From JBDXHU01 sp039989475 (GTDB lineage: Bacteria; Pseudomonadota; Gammaproteobacteria; Pseudomonadales; Halieaceae), in the NCBI GenBank assembly GCA_039989475.1, contig JBDXHU010000009.1, forward strand, positions 717,779 to 781,778: a stretch of 64,000 nucleotides of DNA. The letters run 5' to 3'. This document shows, piece by piece, positions 25,957-35,333 of the stretch. The translations under genes were made by a program, and so were the position numbers. Position 1 is the first letter of the stretch; each line of letters opens with the position of its first letter. The notes under the pieces are model-generated. The model made no database searches and was not told where the DNA came from. It saw nothing but the letters and a program-made list of their open reading frames with translations.

Positions 25957-26670
25957 ATGCCTGACGCGCAACACCCGCCGGTTATCTGCATACTCGGCAT
26001 GCACCGCAGCGGCACCAGCTGCCTGACCGGTTCACTGCAACAGCTTGGCCTGGTCCTGGGCAAGCATCACACCTGGAATCGTTTCAACCAGAAAGGCAAC
26101 CGGGAGAACCAGGACATCATCGCCCTGCACGATCAACTGCTCGCCGCCAGCGAGGGTGCCTGGGACAAGCCGCCCGGGGCCTTAAAGTGGGACAGCGCAC
26201 AGGAGCTTCAGGCGAGGCAACTTATCGACAGCTTCCCCGCTGGCAAAACCTGGGGATTCAAGGATCCACGCAGCCTCTTGCTGCTGGAGTTCTGGGATGC
26301 GCAGATCGACACGCTGGGCCATGTGGGCGTCTTTCGTCACCCCCTGGCAGTGGCGCGCTCCCTGCAACGACGCGCGGCCGGGCAGATCGAGGACGCCAGG
26401 GCGATAGAACTCTGGTGCCTGTACAATGAACGCCTGCTGGCGCGCTATGAGTCGGCAAAATTCCCGCTACTGAGCTTTGACTGGGACCGGGAGCGGTTCC
26501 AGCAGGGCGTGATCGATGCCGCCGCTGCCATCGGCCTCGATACCAGGCCGCCCCAATCAGCTTTCTACGACTCTTCCCTGATCCATTTCCAAAGCAAGGA
26601 AACTGCAAAGCTGCCGAGACGCGCGGCCGCCCTGTACGATAAACTTTGCGCGGCCAGCGACGCCCGCTAG
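25957..26670 (+). CDS. Sulfotransferase-family protein 1
   Basis: 237 residues. The ATG at 25957 is chosen because a longer frame would overlap the divergent GT2 gene. CILGMHRSGTSCLTGSL is the 5'-phosphosulfate loop expected for PAPS binding, and VFRHPLAVARSL resembles the 3'-phosphate loop. KTWGFKDPR sits between them. It likely sulfates a sugar or lipid intermediate in the cytoplasm. It is followed by MBOAT copy 2 after 51 bases. It is short for the family, with no accessory domain. Confidence 0.8.
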   Translation: MPDAQHPPVICILGMHRSGTSCLTGSLQQLGLVLGKHHTWNRFNQKGNRENQDIIALHDQLLAASEGAWDKPPGALKWDSAQELQARQLIDSFPAGKTWGFKDPRSLLLLEFWDAQIDTLGHVGVFRHPLAVARSLQRRAAGQIEDARAIELWCLYNERLLARYESAKFPLLSFDWDRERFQQGVIDAAAAIGLDTRPPQSAFYDSSLIHFQSKETAKLPRRAAALYDKLCAASDAR

Positions 26671-26721
26671 CCAAACTCATGTTCATGGACTGAAGCACGC
26701 CAGCACAGAGACAAGCCAGCC

Positions 26722-28155
26722 TTGCTATTCATATCACACATCTATATCTGCTTGTTCCTGCCCCTGTGCCTGCTGGTGTTTCACCTGTTGGTACGGCATA
26801 ACCGGCCGACCCTGAGCGTCGCCTGGCTGGTATCCGCTTCCCTGTTCTTCTACGGCTGGTGGAACCCCCAGTACCTGGTGCTGATCCTGACATCCGTGTT
26901 CTTCAACTACGGCATGGGCGAGCTGATGAGCCGCTACCAGCCGCGCCGCCGCAAGGACCTGCTGCTGATCGCGATTCTCGGCAACGTCGGCTTGCTGGGA
27001 TATTTCAAATACGCAAACTTCCTGGTGCTGGCTAGCAACCAGGTGCTGGGCACCAGCTACCACCTCGAGACCATCATCCTGCCGCTGGCGATATCCTTCT
27101 TCACGCTGCAGCAAATCGCCTATGTAGTCGACGCTTATCGCGGCGATGCAAAACATTACAATTTCCTGCGCTACAGCCTGTTCGTCACCTTCTTCCCGCA
27201 ATTGATCGCCGGGCCGATTGTTCACCATCGCAAACTGGTCCCCCAGTTCGCCCCGGACAAACTGCAGCCAGTTAACGCCGACAACCTGGCCCTGGGCCTG
27301 AGCATTTTCTTCGCCGGCATGTTCAAGAAGGTCGCCATTGCCGACCAGCTGATTCCCTGGGTTGCCGCCGTGTACGACGCCCCGGGTGCTGCTATTGGCA
27401 TCTCCCTGGACTCATGGATCGCCACGTACGCCTACACCTTCCAGTTGTATTTCGATTTCAGCGGTTACTCGGACATGGCCATAGGCGCGGCCATGATGTT
27501 CAACATCAAGTTGCCCATCAATTTCAACAGTCCCTATAAAGCGGCCAATATTCGCGAGATATGGCGCCACTGGCACATCACGCTCAGCGATTTCGTCATG
27601 CGCTATGTCTACGCACCGCTGGGCGCGAACAAGCTCGGCCCGGTGCGTGGATACCGCAACCTGTTCATCGCCTTCCTGGTAACCGGCATCTGGCACGGCG
27701 CCGGCTGGACCTTTGTTATTTTTGGCTGCCTGCACGGGCTGGCCGTGATGTTGCACCAGGGCTGGAAGGACCTGGGATTGCGCATGCCAAGGTGGCTGGG
27801 CATAGCGCTGACTTTCAATTTCTGGGCCCTGGCCCTGGTCATTTTCCGGGCACCCAACATGGAGCACGCCCTGCTGATTTACCAGCGCATGTTCAGCCTG
27901 GATGTATTTGCGACTCCCGGCTATGAACATACTCTGCGGCTGGGCTGGCTGTGCCTGATCCTGGCGGCAGTCTGGTTGGCCCCCAATACCTCGCAAATAT
28001 TTCGCATAAAGCCCGCGCGCGACCTCAAGCCGCGTTGGCAGTGGCAACCCAGCGCGCGTTGGGGGCTGCTCATGGGCGCCATTGCGGTGGTGATGATATT
28101 CCGGCCGATCGCATCGCTCACGGTCGATCAAGCATTTATCTACTTCCAGTTTTGA
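26722..28155 (+). CDS. MBOAT family O-acyltransferase (AlgI-like), copy 2
   Basis: 477 residues, multi-helix. The start is TTG at 26722, chosen because family members begin MLF(I/N)S and no ATG is available there. SLFFYGWWNPQYL, FFPQLIAGPIVHH, FSGYSDMAIG, EIWRHWHITLSDF and TGIWHGAGWTFVIFGCLHG are the MBOAT hallmarks. The next gene starts within its stop (TGATG), showing tight pairing with an SGNH protein. It resembles copy 3 (VGVWHGAGWNFVLFGILHG) more than copy 1 by eye. Confidence 0.92.
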   Translation: MLFISHIYICLFLPLCLLVFHLLVRHNRPTLSVAWLVSASLFFYGWWNPQYLVLILTSVFFNYGMGELMSRYQPRRRKDLLLIAILGNVGLLGYFKYANFLVLASNQVLGTSYHLETIILPLAISFFTLQQIAYVVDAYRGDAKHYNFLRYSLFVTFFPQLIAGPIVHHRKLVPQFAPDKLQPVNADNLALGLSIFFAGMFKKVAIADQLIPWVAAVYDAPGAAIGISLDSWIATYAYTFQLYFDFSGYSDMAIGAAMMFNIKLPINFNSPYKAANIREIWRHWHITLSDFVMRYVYAPLGANKLGPVRGYRNLFIAFLVTGIWHGAGWTFVIFGCLHGLAVMLHQGWKDLGLRMPRWLGIALTFNFWALALVIFRAPNMEHALLIYQRMFSLDVFATPGYEHTLRLGWLCLILAAVWLAPNTSQIFRIKPARDLKPRWQWQPSARWGLLMGAIAVVMIFRPIASLTVDQAFIYFQF

Positions 28156-29249
28156 TGATGACCAGACACCCATTCATTCGCAGCTTCTTCGCAATGATCT
28201 TGCTGGTACTGGTAGTGCAGGCCGCTGTGATCGCGGTATACGCGGTGAAGCCGCAGCTGTTCTATTTCCGGGCCTGGGAGTATTTCTTCCGCTGGTCAAA
28301 TACGACCCAGGCTGATGACTCGGTCTGGGATGGTACCGAGCTTTCCGACCTGGGCAGGCGCTACTTCTTCTATTACCAGGAGAAACGCGATACGCATGCT
28401 TCCACCGATGCAGATGGCTTCCGCTCGGTTCCTCCCGGGCAGGGAGCGCCTCGCATCTATGTGCACGGGCGCTCAAATGTTTTTGGTTCAGGTGTCAGCG
28501 ACTCACAAACCCTGCCCTGGCAGATCGCGGAGTTAAGCGGTGTCGCCACCTTTAACGGCGCGCACAGCAACCCACTGGCCACCTTGTCGCGGGAGTCACT
28601 GAGTGAAGTGAAACTGGTTGTCGACGTCTTCCACGAACGACACCTGGCCAACATTAAGGTGACGCGCCGGGTTTACCAGTTGAAGCAGGGCAAATTGCTG
28701 CCTTACACACCGATAGCGAAAAATCGCCTGAGCCTGTTCCAGGCTTTTTATCGGCCGATACTGAGGCCCAGCTACTGGCTGCCGGACCTGGTGCAACGCT
28801 GGCACCAGCGCCTGATGCTGGACCTGAAGGAATACCGGCTGTGGGGTCACCGACCTTTCCTGCTCATCGATTACCGGGCTGACAACACCCCCATTAGCGA
28901 GATCGCCGACATCCTCGACCAGCGTCGAGCCGTCATAGAGGCCCAGGGCTATAGCTATATCGCAGCGATCATACCCTCACGGCAGACCATCTATGCCCGT
29001 AAAAAGGTACCCCAGGACACCCTGCAGCGAGGTGTGCGAGTAGCCCAGGAATTAATCTCGCGTGGCTTTCCGCTGGTACAGCTACACCCGGACTTCAAGG
29101 CTCGCGGTGGGCCTGAGCTGTACTATGTCTATGACACGCACTGGAACCCCCGCGGCACAGAGCTGGCAGCGGAACTCATCGTGGCGGAGATAGGGCGACG
29201 TTATCCCGAGCTGTTAGAGACCCAGCCGGTCCAGCAGGCGTCGCAGTAA
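28155..29249 (+). CDS. SGNH/AlgX-like partner of MBOAT copy 2
   Basis: 364 residues. An N-terminal membrane segment (IRSFFAMILLVLVVQAAVIAV) precedes a periplasmic SGNH-type domain. HGRSNVFGSGVSDSQTLPWQ corresponds to block I, with Gly-x-Ser...Gly. YDTHWNPRGTELAAE is the Asp-x-His-Trp block seen in AlgJ/AlgX proteins. It is coupled to the MBOAT gene. The last 36 bases overlap the convergent sulfotransferase-like gene. Its role is probably O-acylation of the exported glycan. Confidence 0.75.
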   Translation: MMTRHPFIRSFFAMILLVLVVQAAVIAVYAVKPQLFYFRAWEYFFRWSNTTQADDSVWDGTELSDLGRRYFFYYQEKRDTHASTDADGFRSVPPGQGAPRIYVHGRSNVFGSGVSDSQTLPWQIAELSGVATFNGAHSNPLATLSRESLSEVKLVVDVFHERHLANIKVTRRVYQLKQGKLLPYTPIAKNRLSLFQAFYRPILRPSYWLPDLVQRWHQRLMLDLKEYRLWGHRPFLLIDYRADNTPISEIADILDQRRAVIEAQGYSYIAAIIPSRQTIYARKKVPQDTLQRGVRVAQELISRGFPLVQLHPDFKARGGPELYYVYDTHWNPRGTELAAELIVAEIGRRYPELLETQPVQQASQ

Positions 29250-30329
29250 ACCGCGCTTCACAGCGGCCCGGGGGGTAGCTAAAGACGAGGCACCCGGGGC
29301 AGTACCCTGCAGGTGGTTGAGCCGACTGATCAGTATCTGGATTTGCCGCTGCTGGTAAGACAGGATACCCAACAGGGCGCGATGGTTGCGGTCCAGCGTC
29401 ACCTCAACCGGTTCCGCATCCATTGTCTCCTCCGGCACCAGCTCCGGGAAGCGAGCGCCTCCACAGTCATAGCGCTCAAACAGGCGGGCGTTGCTGTCGG
29501 CAAAATGCTCGATCACCCGCTGTCTTTGTGCCGCGCTTATCAGGCGCCTGGAATCATAGCGCTCGGTCTCACCCAACTGCCCGGATACCTCGCTGAGAAT
29601 GCCCGACAGTTGCCGGTGCGATATCTCGCCCACCGGGAACTCACGAATTGACTCCAGCATCTTGAGAATGTCGACTGCGGGGCTGGCGTTCTTTTTCGCC
29701 TTGCCAAACACAAAGCCAGCCTCGGCGTCGATATCAAGGGCGCGCAAAAAGTCGCGCTCAATACCCTGCTCGGGGTCTATCGCCTCATACAAGCGCACCT
29801 CGATATTTTCCTGGCCGAAACTTTTTTCCCAGCTGGCCAGCACCCGGTCATAATCCAGCAGTCGCAAGCGGCTCTTGTCAGACAGGTATTCATCCATGGG
29901 CTGGTCCAGCGACTCTGAGCCACCGCGCACCTCCTGGATAAAACTGGACATCAGCACATCATCCTGGCGCCGCAGGTAGGCGATGATTTTGACATCAAAA
30001 TATTCCGCTACCTGGGCCGCCAGCTTTGCCGGCTTCACCAACCAGAAGTTCTCCGAGGATATCAGGGCGCGACTGGCGCCACTGTCCTCGAACTCCGCGC
30101 GCAGCTGGGCGAAAAGCTCTGCAGGCTGAATATCCCTGACTACCCGGTGATCTGGCAGGCCGGGCAGGAAAACCAGGGAGAAGTGGTGGGATGCACTGTG
30201 ATAAAGCCCGGTTTTCGGATAACACAGGCCCTGCTTGAGCAAGCCTGCCCGGTTCTGGTTCAGAAAAGCCTGGATCGCCGTGGAGCCAACCTTGGGCCTG
30301 CCGATATGAATTATTAGTTGTGGTTTCAT
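29214..30329 (-). CDS. Sulfotransferase-like P-loop protein 2
   Basis: 371 residues. LIIHIGRPKVGSTAIQAFLN at the N-terminus matches the PAPS 5'-loop of sulfotransferases (Pro-Lys-x-Gly-Ser-Thr). ALISSENFW and IIAYLRRQDDVLMSSF correspond to later core segments, including the 3'-phosphate-binding Arg/Ser. The C-terminal third is helical and basic. It overlaps the GT4 gene upstream by four bases, as the last gene of a four-gene minus-strand operon. It is convergent with the SGNH gene. The acceptor is unknown. Confidence 0.75.
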   Translation of the reverse strand: MKPQLIIHIGRPKVGSTAIQAFLNQNRAGLLKQGLCYPKTGLYHSASHHFSLVFLPGLPDHRVVRDIQPAELFAQLRAEFEDSGASRALISSENFWLVKPAKLAAQVAEYFDVKIIAYLRRQDDVLMSSFIQEVRGGSESLDQPMDEYLSDKSRLRLLDYDRVLASWEKSFGQENIEVRLYEAIDPEQGIERDFLRALDIDAEAGFVFGKAKKNASPAVDILKMLESIREFPVGEISHRQLSGILSEVSGQLGETERYDSRRLISAAQRQRVIEHFADSNARLFERYDCGGARFPELVPEETMDAEPVEVTLDRNHRALLGILSYQQRQIQILISRLNHLQGTAPGASSLATPRAAVKRGLLRRLLDRLGL

Positions 30330-31552
30330 CTCTGGCCTATCAGGCGCTCCAGTTGCTGACTCAACTCGGCCGCCTGGTCACCGAAGTGTTTAATCCGCGA
30401 CTTGTGCGGATTCTGGTGGCTGCGAGTTTTCTCCACTTGCTGCAAACAACTGCAAATGGCCTCGCGCAGGGGTTCTGAACGGGAGGTCATCGGAATCAGC
30501 ACGCCATTCTCACCGTCGACAATGGCCTCCCCCACCCCGCCCTCCGAGCAGGCGATGACCCAGACATCCCGGGCCAGGGCCTCACGCACGGTGAGGCCGA
30601 AACTCTCCTTCCACTGGGAAGGAAAAAGCAGCACGTCTATTTTGGCAAAAAATTCATCCATTGTTGACTGGTCATAGGCAGGATGAAAAACCACATCACC
30701 CGGCACCCGCCACAAACCATGGTCCTGCCAGCTCACCCCAATATTCTGGGCAGCATCGACCACTTGCAGCGTGTAATTACTGTACTCGGGCAATTCATTG
30801 AGCGCCTGAATGATCACGCCGGAGCCCTTCAGGGGACCAGGGCCGCCGATAAAACCTAACACCAGCTTGTCGCCCTCGCGGCGCAGCGCCGACTGCAGTG
30901 GCCGCGGCGCTGAAATCCCGTTGCCATTCACCAGGCAGCGATCGGCCGGGATGCCGTTGGCAACATAGAGCTCGCGCTGAAACTGGCTGGGCGCGAGGAC
31001 AAGGTCCGCCAGTGCCAGCTGCTGTCGCAGGAAGCGCATTTTCTCTGCGGCCTCTGAGGGCAGGTCCACACAATAGCGACAACGCTCCGGTTTTACCTCG
31101 TGCTGGAAACAGTAACGGCCGTTGCCATCAACCATGAACTGCCGGTCGCACAACCACCAGGCATCGTGAACGGTGACCACCAGCGGAATGCCCAATTGCC
31201 CAATCGCGTTAAAATAGCCACAACCCAGGCGCTGTAGCGCGTGCGCATGCACAATATCCGGCTCAATGCGCCGCAGCAAACGCTCCACAATGGCATTGAC
31301 CTGGACATTGTCATACTCCTCCAGGTAGCGCTTGTCAGTGGGCAGGTTGATGGAAATTATCTCCACCGACTTGCTGTGGTAACGACGCAGGTTATAGGCG
31401 GGAATGGCCGGGTCGACGTGGGTACTTATCACGGTGATGTCCCAGCCGTGCTCCTCGACCAGGCAGCTGTTAAGTTCCTCCGCCACTATCGTGGCCCCAC
31501 CAAAGCTCTGTGGTGCGTAGTGCACATTCAACACTAACAGGCGCTTATTCAT
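30326..31552 (-). CDS. GT4-family (GT-B) glycosyltransferase
   Basis: 408 residues from the ATG at 31552, inside the end of the preceding gene; a longer frame was rejected. LNVHYAPQSFGGATIVAEEL is the usual N-terminal glycine-rich loop. VVTVHDAWWLC and a Cys-rich insert (FQHEVKPERCRYC) follow, as in WcaC/WcaI-like enzymes. WKESFGLTVREALA is the retaining GT4 Glu-x7-Glu motif. It is cytoplasmic and acts in glycan assembly. Part of the operon GT-A, GT4, GT4, sulfotransferase-like. Confidence 0.88.
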   Translation of the reverse strand: MNKRLLVLNVHYAPQSFGGATIVAEELNSCLVEEHGWDITVISTHVDPAIPAYNLRRYHSKSVEIISINLPTDKRYLEEYDNVQVNAIVERLLRRIEPDIVHAHALQRLGCGYFNAIGQLGIPLVVTVHDAWWLCDRQFMVDGNGRYCFQHEVKPERCRYCVDLPSEAAEKMRFLRQQLALADLVLAPSQFQRELYVANGIPADRCLVNGNGISAPRPLQSALRREGDKLVLGFIGGPGPLKGSGVIIQALNELPEYSNYTLQVVDAAQNIGVSWQDHGLWRVPGDVVFHPAYDQSTMDEFFAKIDVLLFPSQWKESFGLTVREALARDVWVIACSEGGVGEAIVDGENGVLIPMTSRSEPLREAICSCLQQVEKTRSHQNPHKSRIKHFGDQAAELSQQLERLIGQR

Positions 31553-32846
31553 GCACAGGCCCCTGCAGCTGACAGGCCTGGAGAAAATCACCCAGCTGCT
31601 CAGCTACCGCCGGCAGGGATTGTTGCTGTGACACGGCTTCTCGCGCCCGCTCGCCTACACTGCGGCGAAGTTCCGGCTGCTGTAGCAGCTGCTCCAGCAA
31701 CTCCAGCCATTGCTCCGGGGTCTCGGCTAAATAACCATCGACGCCGTGCTCAATCACCTCCCGAAACTGCCCGACGCCGGAGGCGACTGTTGGCAGTCCC
31801 AGCAGTGCGGCCTCAAAGTAACGGATGGCGCTCTTACACTCGTTAAAGGAATCATGTAACAGTGGCACCACCGTCAAATCAGCCCTGGCCAGGGCGGCAA
31901 AATACTCGAAGTAGTTACCGAAAGGGACGATCTCAATACGTTCACTGAAAGCTGTGAGCGACTGGGGCAGCTGGACATAGCCGACCAGCATCAGCCGCAG
32001 CTCCTCATGTCTGCCCAACAGTTGCGCCAGCACTTCGGCAATGCTGTCAAAGTCACGGTCGTGAGCCCGTGAACCCGACATATAGGCTATTAGCGGCCCA
32101 TCACCAGTCGACTCGGCAGCTGCCCGCGCCTGCTCGGCCAACAGCGCCGACTCAGCATCCACCGCATTGCGCCAGATAAAGGTCTCTAGCGGTAAATGCC
32201 CCGCCACCAGCTCCGCCATCGCGCTGGTACTGACCGTACAAAACTCGCACTGGCGCATGACCTCGAGATACTGCTCCGATGATTGCAGCAGTGCCTCGCG
32301 CTCACCCGGCTCCAGTGTTTCAAGGTTACGATTATCGGCATAAACACGGCGGTCAAAAATGGGGTCGTCAATATCATAAATAATGCGCAAGCCCAGACGC
32401 CTGGCCTCTGCGATGTAAGCCTCTGCCTGTGTGGATTGCGCTACCCGGTACAACATCAGGTGGGTGGCCTCCTGCATCAGGTTGAATACCCGGACCGTGT
32501 CCTGAATGTGGGACACGCGGCACTCGATACCCAGCCCCTGCAGCATTTCAGCTTTCTGTATGACCCGGTACTTGCGACATTGCGGCAGGTCCAGGGCGCC
32601 GACAATCAACAGTGACGGCCGTGCGAACACAGTGGCGGCTGCTGCGGTATTGCCCTGCACATTGTTGCGGTTAAACCAGCGTCGAAAATTGTGCTCATAG
32701 CCCCGGCCGCTATCCCACAGCAGGTACTGGTAGCTCTTTACCAGGGCCGCGGCCAGCCCGTTGCGCCGCGCGTGGCTAATAAAACTGAGTATATAGACAG
32801 GCAGGCTGCGCAGGCGCCGCACATAGACCGTGAAGCGAGAACTCAC
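31545..32846 (-). CDS. GT-B glycosyltransferase, GT4-like
   Basis: 433 residues. The first 70 residues are basic and not clearly catalytic. LLIVGALDLPQCRKYRVIQ starts the GT-B N-domain. LRIIYDIDDPIFD is typical of this subgroup. The C-domain has LIAYMSGSRAHDRDF and ECKSAIRYFEAALLGLPTVAS, the donor-binding Glu region. It overlaps the upstream gene by four bases and the downstream one by eight. Sugar specificity is unknown. Confidence 0.82.
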   Translation of the reverse strand: MSSRFTVYVRRLRSLPVYILSFISHARRNGLAAALVKSYQYLLWDSGRGYEHNFRRWFNRNNVQGNTAAAATVFARPSLLIVGALDLPQCRKYRVIQKAEMLQGLGIECRVSHIQDTVRVFNLMQEATHLMLYRVAQSTQAEAYIAEARRLGLRIIYDIDDPIFDRRVYADNRNLETLEPGEREALLQSSEQYLEVMRQCEFCTVSTSAMAELVAGHLPLETFIWRNAVDAESALLAEQARAAAESTGDGPLIAYMSGSRAHDRDFDSIAEVLAQLLGRHEELRLMLVGYVQLPQSLTAFSERIEIVPFGNYFEYFAALARADLTVVPLLHDSFNECKSAIRYFEAALLGLPTVASGVGQFREVIEHGVDGYLAETPEQWLELLEQLLQQPELRRSVGERAREAVSQQQSLPAVAEQLGDFLQACQLQGPVHE

Positions 32847-33700
32847 TGACCGGGACTCCCTTGTTCAAGAAAACCCCAGTGCTGGGCGAAGTCAGGATCA
32901 GCCTGGATACTGGCGAATACCCGGTCCGCCATACGACCGTTTCTGAAGCGCATATAATTATGAATTCTTTTGGTTATTGCCCGGTCAAGCCCTGGCCAAA
33001 TTCGCCCCAATCGCAGTCGCGCCTGCAGCTTCAATATTAGGCGCGAAAACAGATCAACACCGCGCAGGGCATCCAGGCGGCAGAGCTTATCCCTGAAGCC
33101 AGCCCCGTGATGATAGACGACGTCACCATAGACGCCAAACCAGAGTGGGTGCAGATCATGCTTGTTACTGCGGGTCAGCGCCAGCCATTCAACGCCACGT
33201 TCCTGCAAACTCACCAGCAAACGGCCGCCCACATCAGTCACCGGCTGTCCCTGGCTGTTTTTCCAGTAACCGCCACCGCGCCAATCACCGGCAATTTCAC
33301 GCCAGAAACCCACGGTGGTGCAGCAGAAGCAGGGATGAGGCTGCAGATCCCCATTGTTCTCCAGGCGTTGCGCGGCGACCAGTGGGTAGCGCTCCAGGGC
33401 ATCGACGGCAGCGCCCAGATCCGCCACCGGAAAGGCATCGCCATCGATAAATATCAGGATGTCATCGTCATTGGCCAGCGCACAAATCTCATCGGCCAGC
33501 GCATTGAGCTTGAGAGGGTGCGACAAGTTATCTTCCGTATGCACACTGTCAAAATGGACATAGAAGGCTTCATCCACGCCGCTCAAATAGGCGTAGAGAC
33601 GCATCGGACAGGGGCAATGGCGTTTGAGCGCCTCGAGCTGAGTGTCAATCCAGCTGTCGGAGCGCCAGTGCACTGTCGCAACGTGGGCAGTTCTCTCCAT
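32843..33700 (-). CDS. GT-A-like glycosyltransferase of unknown family
   Basis: 285 residues from the ATG at 33700; an upstream ATG at 33739 is possible. TAHVATVHWRSDSWIDTQL starts a GT-A-like fold, and DDILIFIDGDAFPV carries an Asp-x-Asp motif for metal and nucleotide sugar. GVYGDVVYHHGAGFRDKLCR resembles the C-terminal His segment of such enzymes. A basic C-terminus may touch the membrane. It is the first gene of the minus-strand glycosyltransferase operon, divergent from the ABC exporter. Confidence 0.7.
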   Translation of the reverse strand: MERTAHVATVHWRSDSWIDTQLEALKRHCPCPMRLYAYLSGVDEAFYVHFDSVHTEDNLSHPLKLNALADEICALANDDDILIFIDGDAFPVADLGAAVDALERYPLVAAQRLENNGDLQPHPCFCCTTVGFWREIAGDWRGGGYWKNSQGQPVTDVGGRLLVSLQERGVEWLALTRSNKHDLHPLWFGVYGDVVYHHGAGFRDKLCRLDALRGVDLFSRLILKLQARLRLGRIWPGLDRAITKRIHNYMRFRNGRMADRVFASIQADPDFAQHWGFLEQGSPGQ

Positions 33701-33852
33701 AAATACAGGGGCGGTGCTGGTAATTCGGAAGGCGCCCATTGTACATGAATGTGATCTCGCTCCGAACACTGCCGCACAGACTGTGCGCTCTTATTACTGA
33801 TGATTGCCTCCAGTTTGTTTATACTCCACACACTTTTAGCCATAGTCCGGCC

Positions 33853-34623
33853 ATGTCTCTCCTACAAAAACGTCACGCAGAGCTCCTCTATCACTGCGCC
33901 CTGTCAGACTTGAAGCAGGATTCCGACCGGGCCCACCTGGGTTTTCTCTGGTGGATCCTGGACCCGGTGATTTACCTGGCCATGTTCTACCTGATCTTCG
34001 AAGTGATATTGCAGCGCGGCGGCCCGGGTTACGTTCACTTTTTACTCTGTGGGCTGGTGTTCTGGCGCTGGTTCGACAGCACTGTGCGCCTGGCCGCGCT
34101 CAGCATTCGCAAGTACAAGGGAATCATTAGCCAGGTTTACCTGCCGAAAGCACTGCTGCCCATGATCGCGATTACCAGCAACATGCTGAAATTTTCGATG
34201 ATCGTGGCCTTGTTTACCTGCTTCCTGGTCTTCTCGGGTTTCCCACCCACGGCCAGCTGGCTGGCGGCACCGCTAATGCTGGTGACACAACTGGTATTGA
34301 TCATCGGTGTCAGCCTGCTAGTGGCATCGGTAATTCCACTGGTACCGGACTTGATGCAGCTGGTGAACTACGGCATCACACTGATGTTTTTCCTCTCGGG
34401 CATCTTTTTCGACCTGTCCGTCGTCAATGAGCCACTGCAATCAGTGCTCTACCTCAACCCCATGGCGCTGACCCTGAGCTGCTGGCGTGACTTGCTGCTT
34501 TACCAGGGCTTTCCCGCCTGGCAAGACATTCTCTATATCAATGGCTTTGGCCTGGTGCTGGGCGCCATCGGCATGCTGCTGCTGCGCAGGTTTGACCTGC
34601 GCTATCCGCGACTGGTTAATTAG
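33853..34623 (+). CDS. Polysaccharide ABC exporter permease (Wzm/KpsM-type)
   Basis: 256 residues from an ATG at 33853, six membrane helices. ALSDLKQDSDRAHLGFLWWILDP is the amphipathic N-terminal segment of this ABC-2 group. The length matches KpsM (about 258). A TATACT element lies about 35 bases upstream. The stop overlaps the GTG of the ATPase gene. It would export the glycan built by the surrounding genes across the inner membrane. Confidence 0.88.
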   Translation: MSLLQKRHAELLYHCALSDLKQDSDRAHLGFLWWILDPVIYLAMFYLIFEVILQRGGPGYVHFLLCGLVFWRWFDSTVRLAALSIRKYKGIISQVYLPKALLPMIAITSNMLKFSMIVALFTCFLVFSGFPPTASWLAAPLMLVTQLVLIIGVSLLVASVIPLVPDLMQLVNYGITLMFFLSGIFFDLSVVNEPLQSVLYLNPMALTLSCWRDLLLYQGFPAWQDILYINGFGLVLGAIGMLLLRRFDLRYPRLVN

Positions 34624-35303
34624 TGACTTCCCTCATCAAATTCGATGCGGTTGGACTGAGCTACCACTCGGCCCGCAACAGGAATAGCGCAGAGCGGCCC
34701 TGGATATTCCAGGACCTGAATTTTGAGCTGATGAGCGGCGAAACACTGGGCGTTATTGGCCGCAACGGCGCCGGCAAGAGCTCACTGATGCGACTCATGA
34801 GCGGCTTGATCGCCCCGGATGCGGGCAGCATCATTCGCAACACGGATTCAATCTTGCTACTTTCCATCCAGCTCGGCTTCCAACCCCACCTCAATGGTCG
34901 CGAGAACGCCATACTGAGTGGGATATTGCTGGGTATGCGCCGCCATGAGGTTATGGCCGCCATGCAGGAGATCATTGATTTTGCCGAACTCGGCGAGCAG
35001 ATAGACGACCCGGTGAGAACTTACTCCACCGGTATGCGCGGCCGGCTGGGTTTCGCCGTGGCCTGCCAGGCGCGGCCGGATATTTTACTGATCGATGAAG
35101 CCATGAGTGTCGGCGACAGGGATTTTCGGCAAAAGTCCCGGGCCTACCTGCTGGAACGAATTAAATCAGATCAAACCGCGGTGATCGTCTCCCACGATGA
35201 GCGACTGATTGCCACTGAATGCAACCGGGTCATCTGGCTGGCGGATGGAGGCATCAAGGCCTGCGGCGAACCAGATGAAGTCCTTGAACAATACCGACGC
35301 TAG
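34623..35303 (+). CDS. Polysaccharide ABC exporter ATPase (Wzt/KpsT-type, short)
   Basis: 226 residues, GTG start inside the permease stop. Walker A GRNGAGKSS is at 46-54, signature YSTGMRGR at 134-141 and Walker B ILLIDEA at 154-160. It ends after the switch His (VIVSHDE) with no C-terminal carbohydrate-binding domain. It is therefore KpsT-like rather than a full Wzt that recognises capped O-antigen. The kpsDE export genes are not in this window. Confidence 0.9.
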   Translation: MTSLIKFDAVGLSYHSARNRNSAERPWIFQDLNFELMSGETLGVIGRNGAGKSSLMRLMSGLIAPDAGSIIRNTDSILLLSIQLGFQPHLNGRENAILSGILLGMRRHEVMAAMQEIIDFAELGEQIDDPVRTYSTGMRGRLGFAVACQARPDILLIDEAMSVGDRDFRQKSRAYLLERIKSDQTAVIVSHDERLIATECNRVIWLADGGIKACGEPDEVLEQYRR

Positions 35304-35333
35304 TCGCCAACACTATTAAAATGAGAACACACT

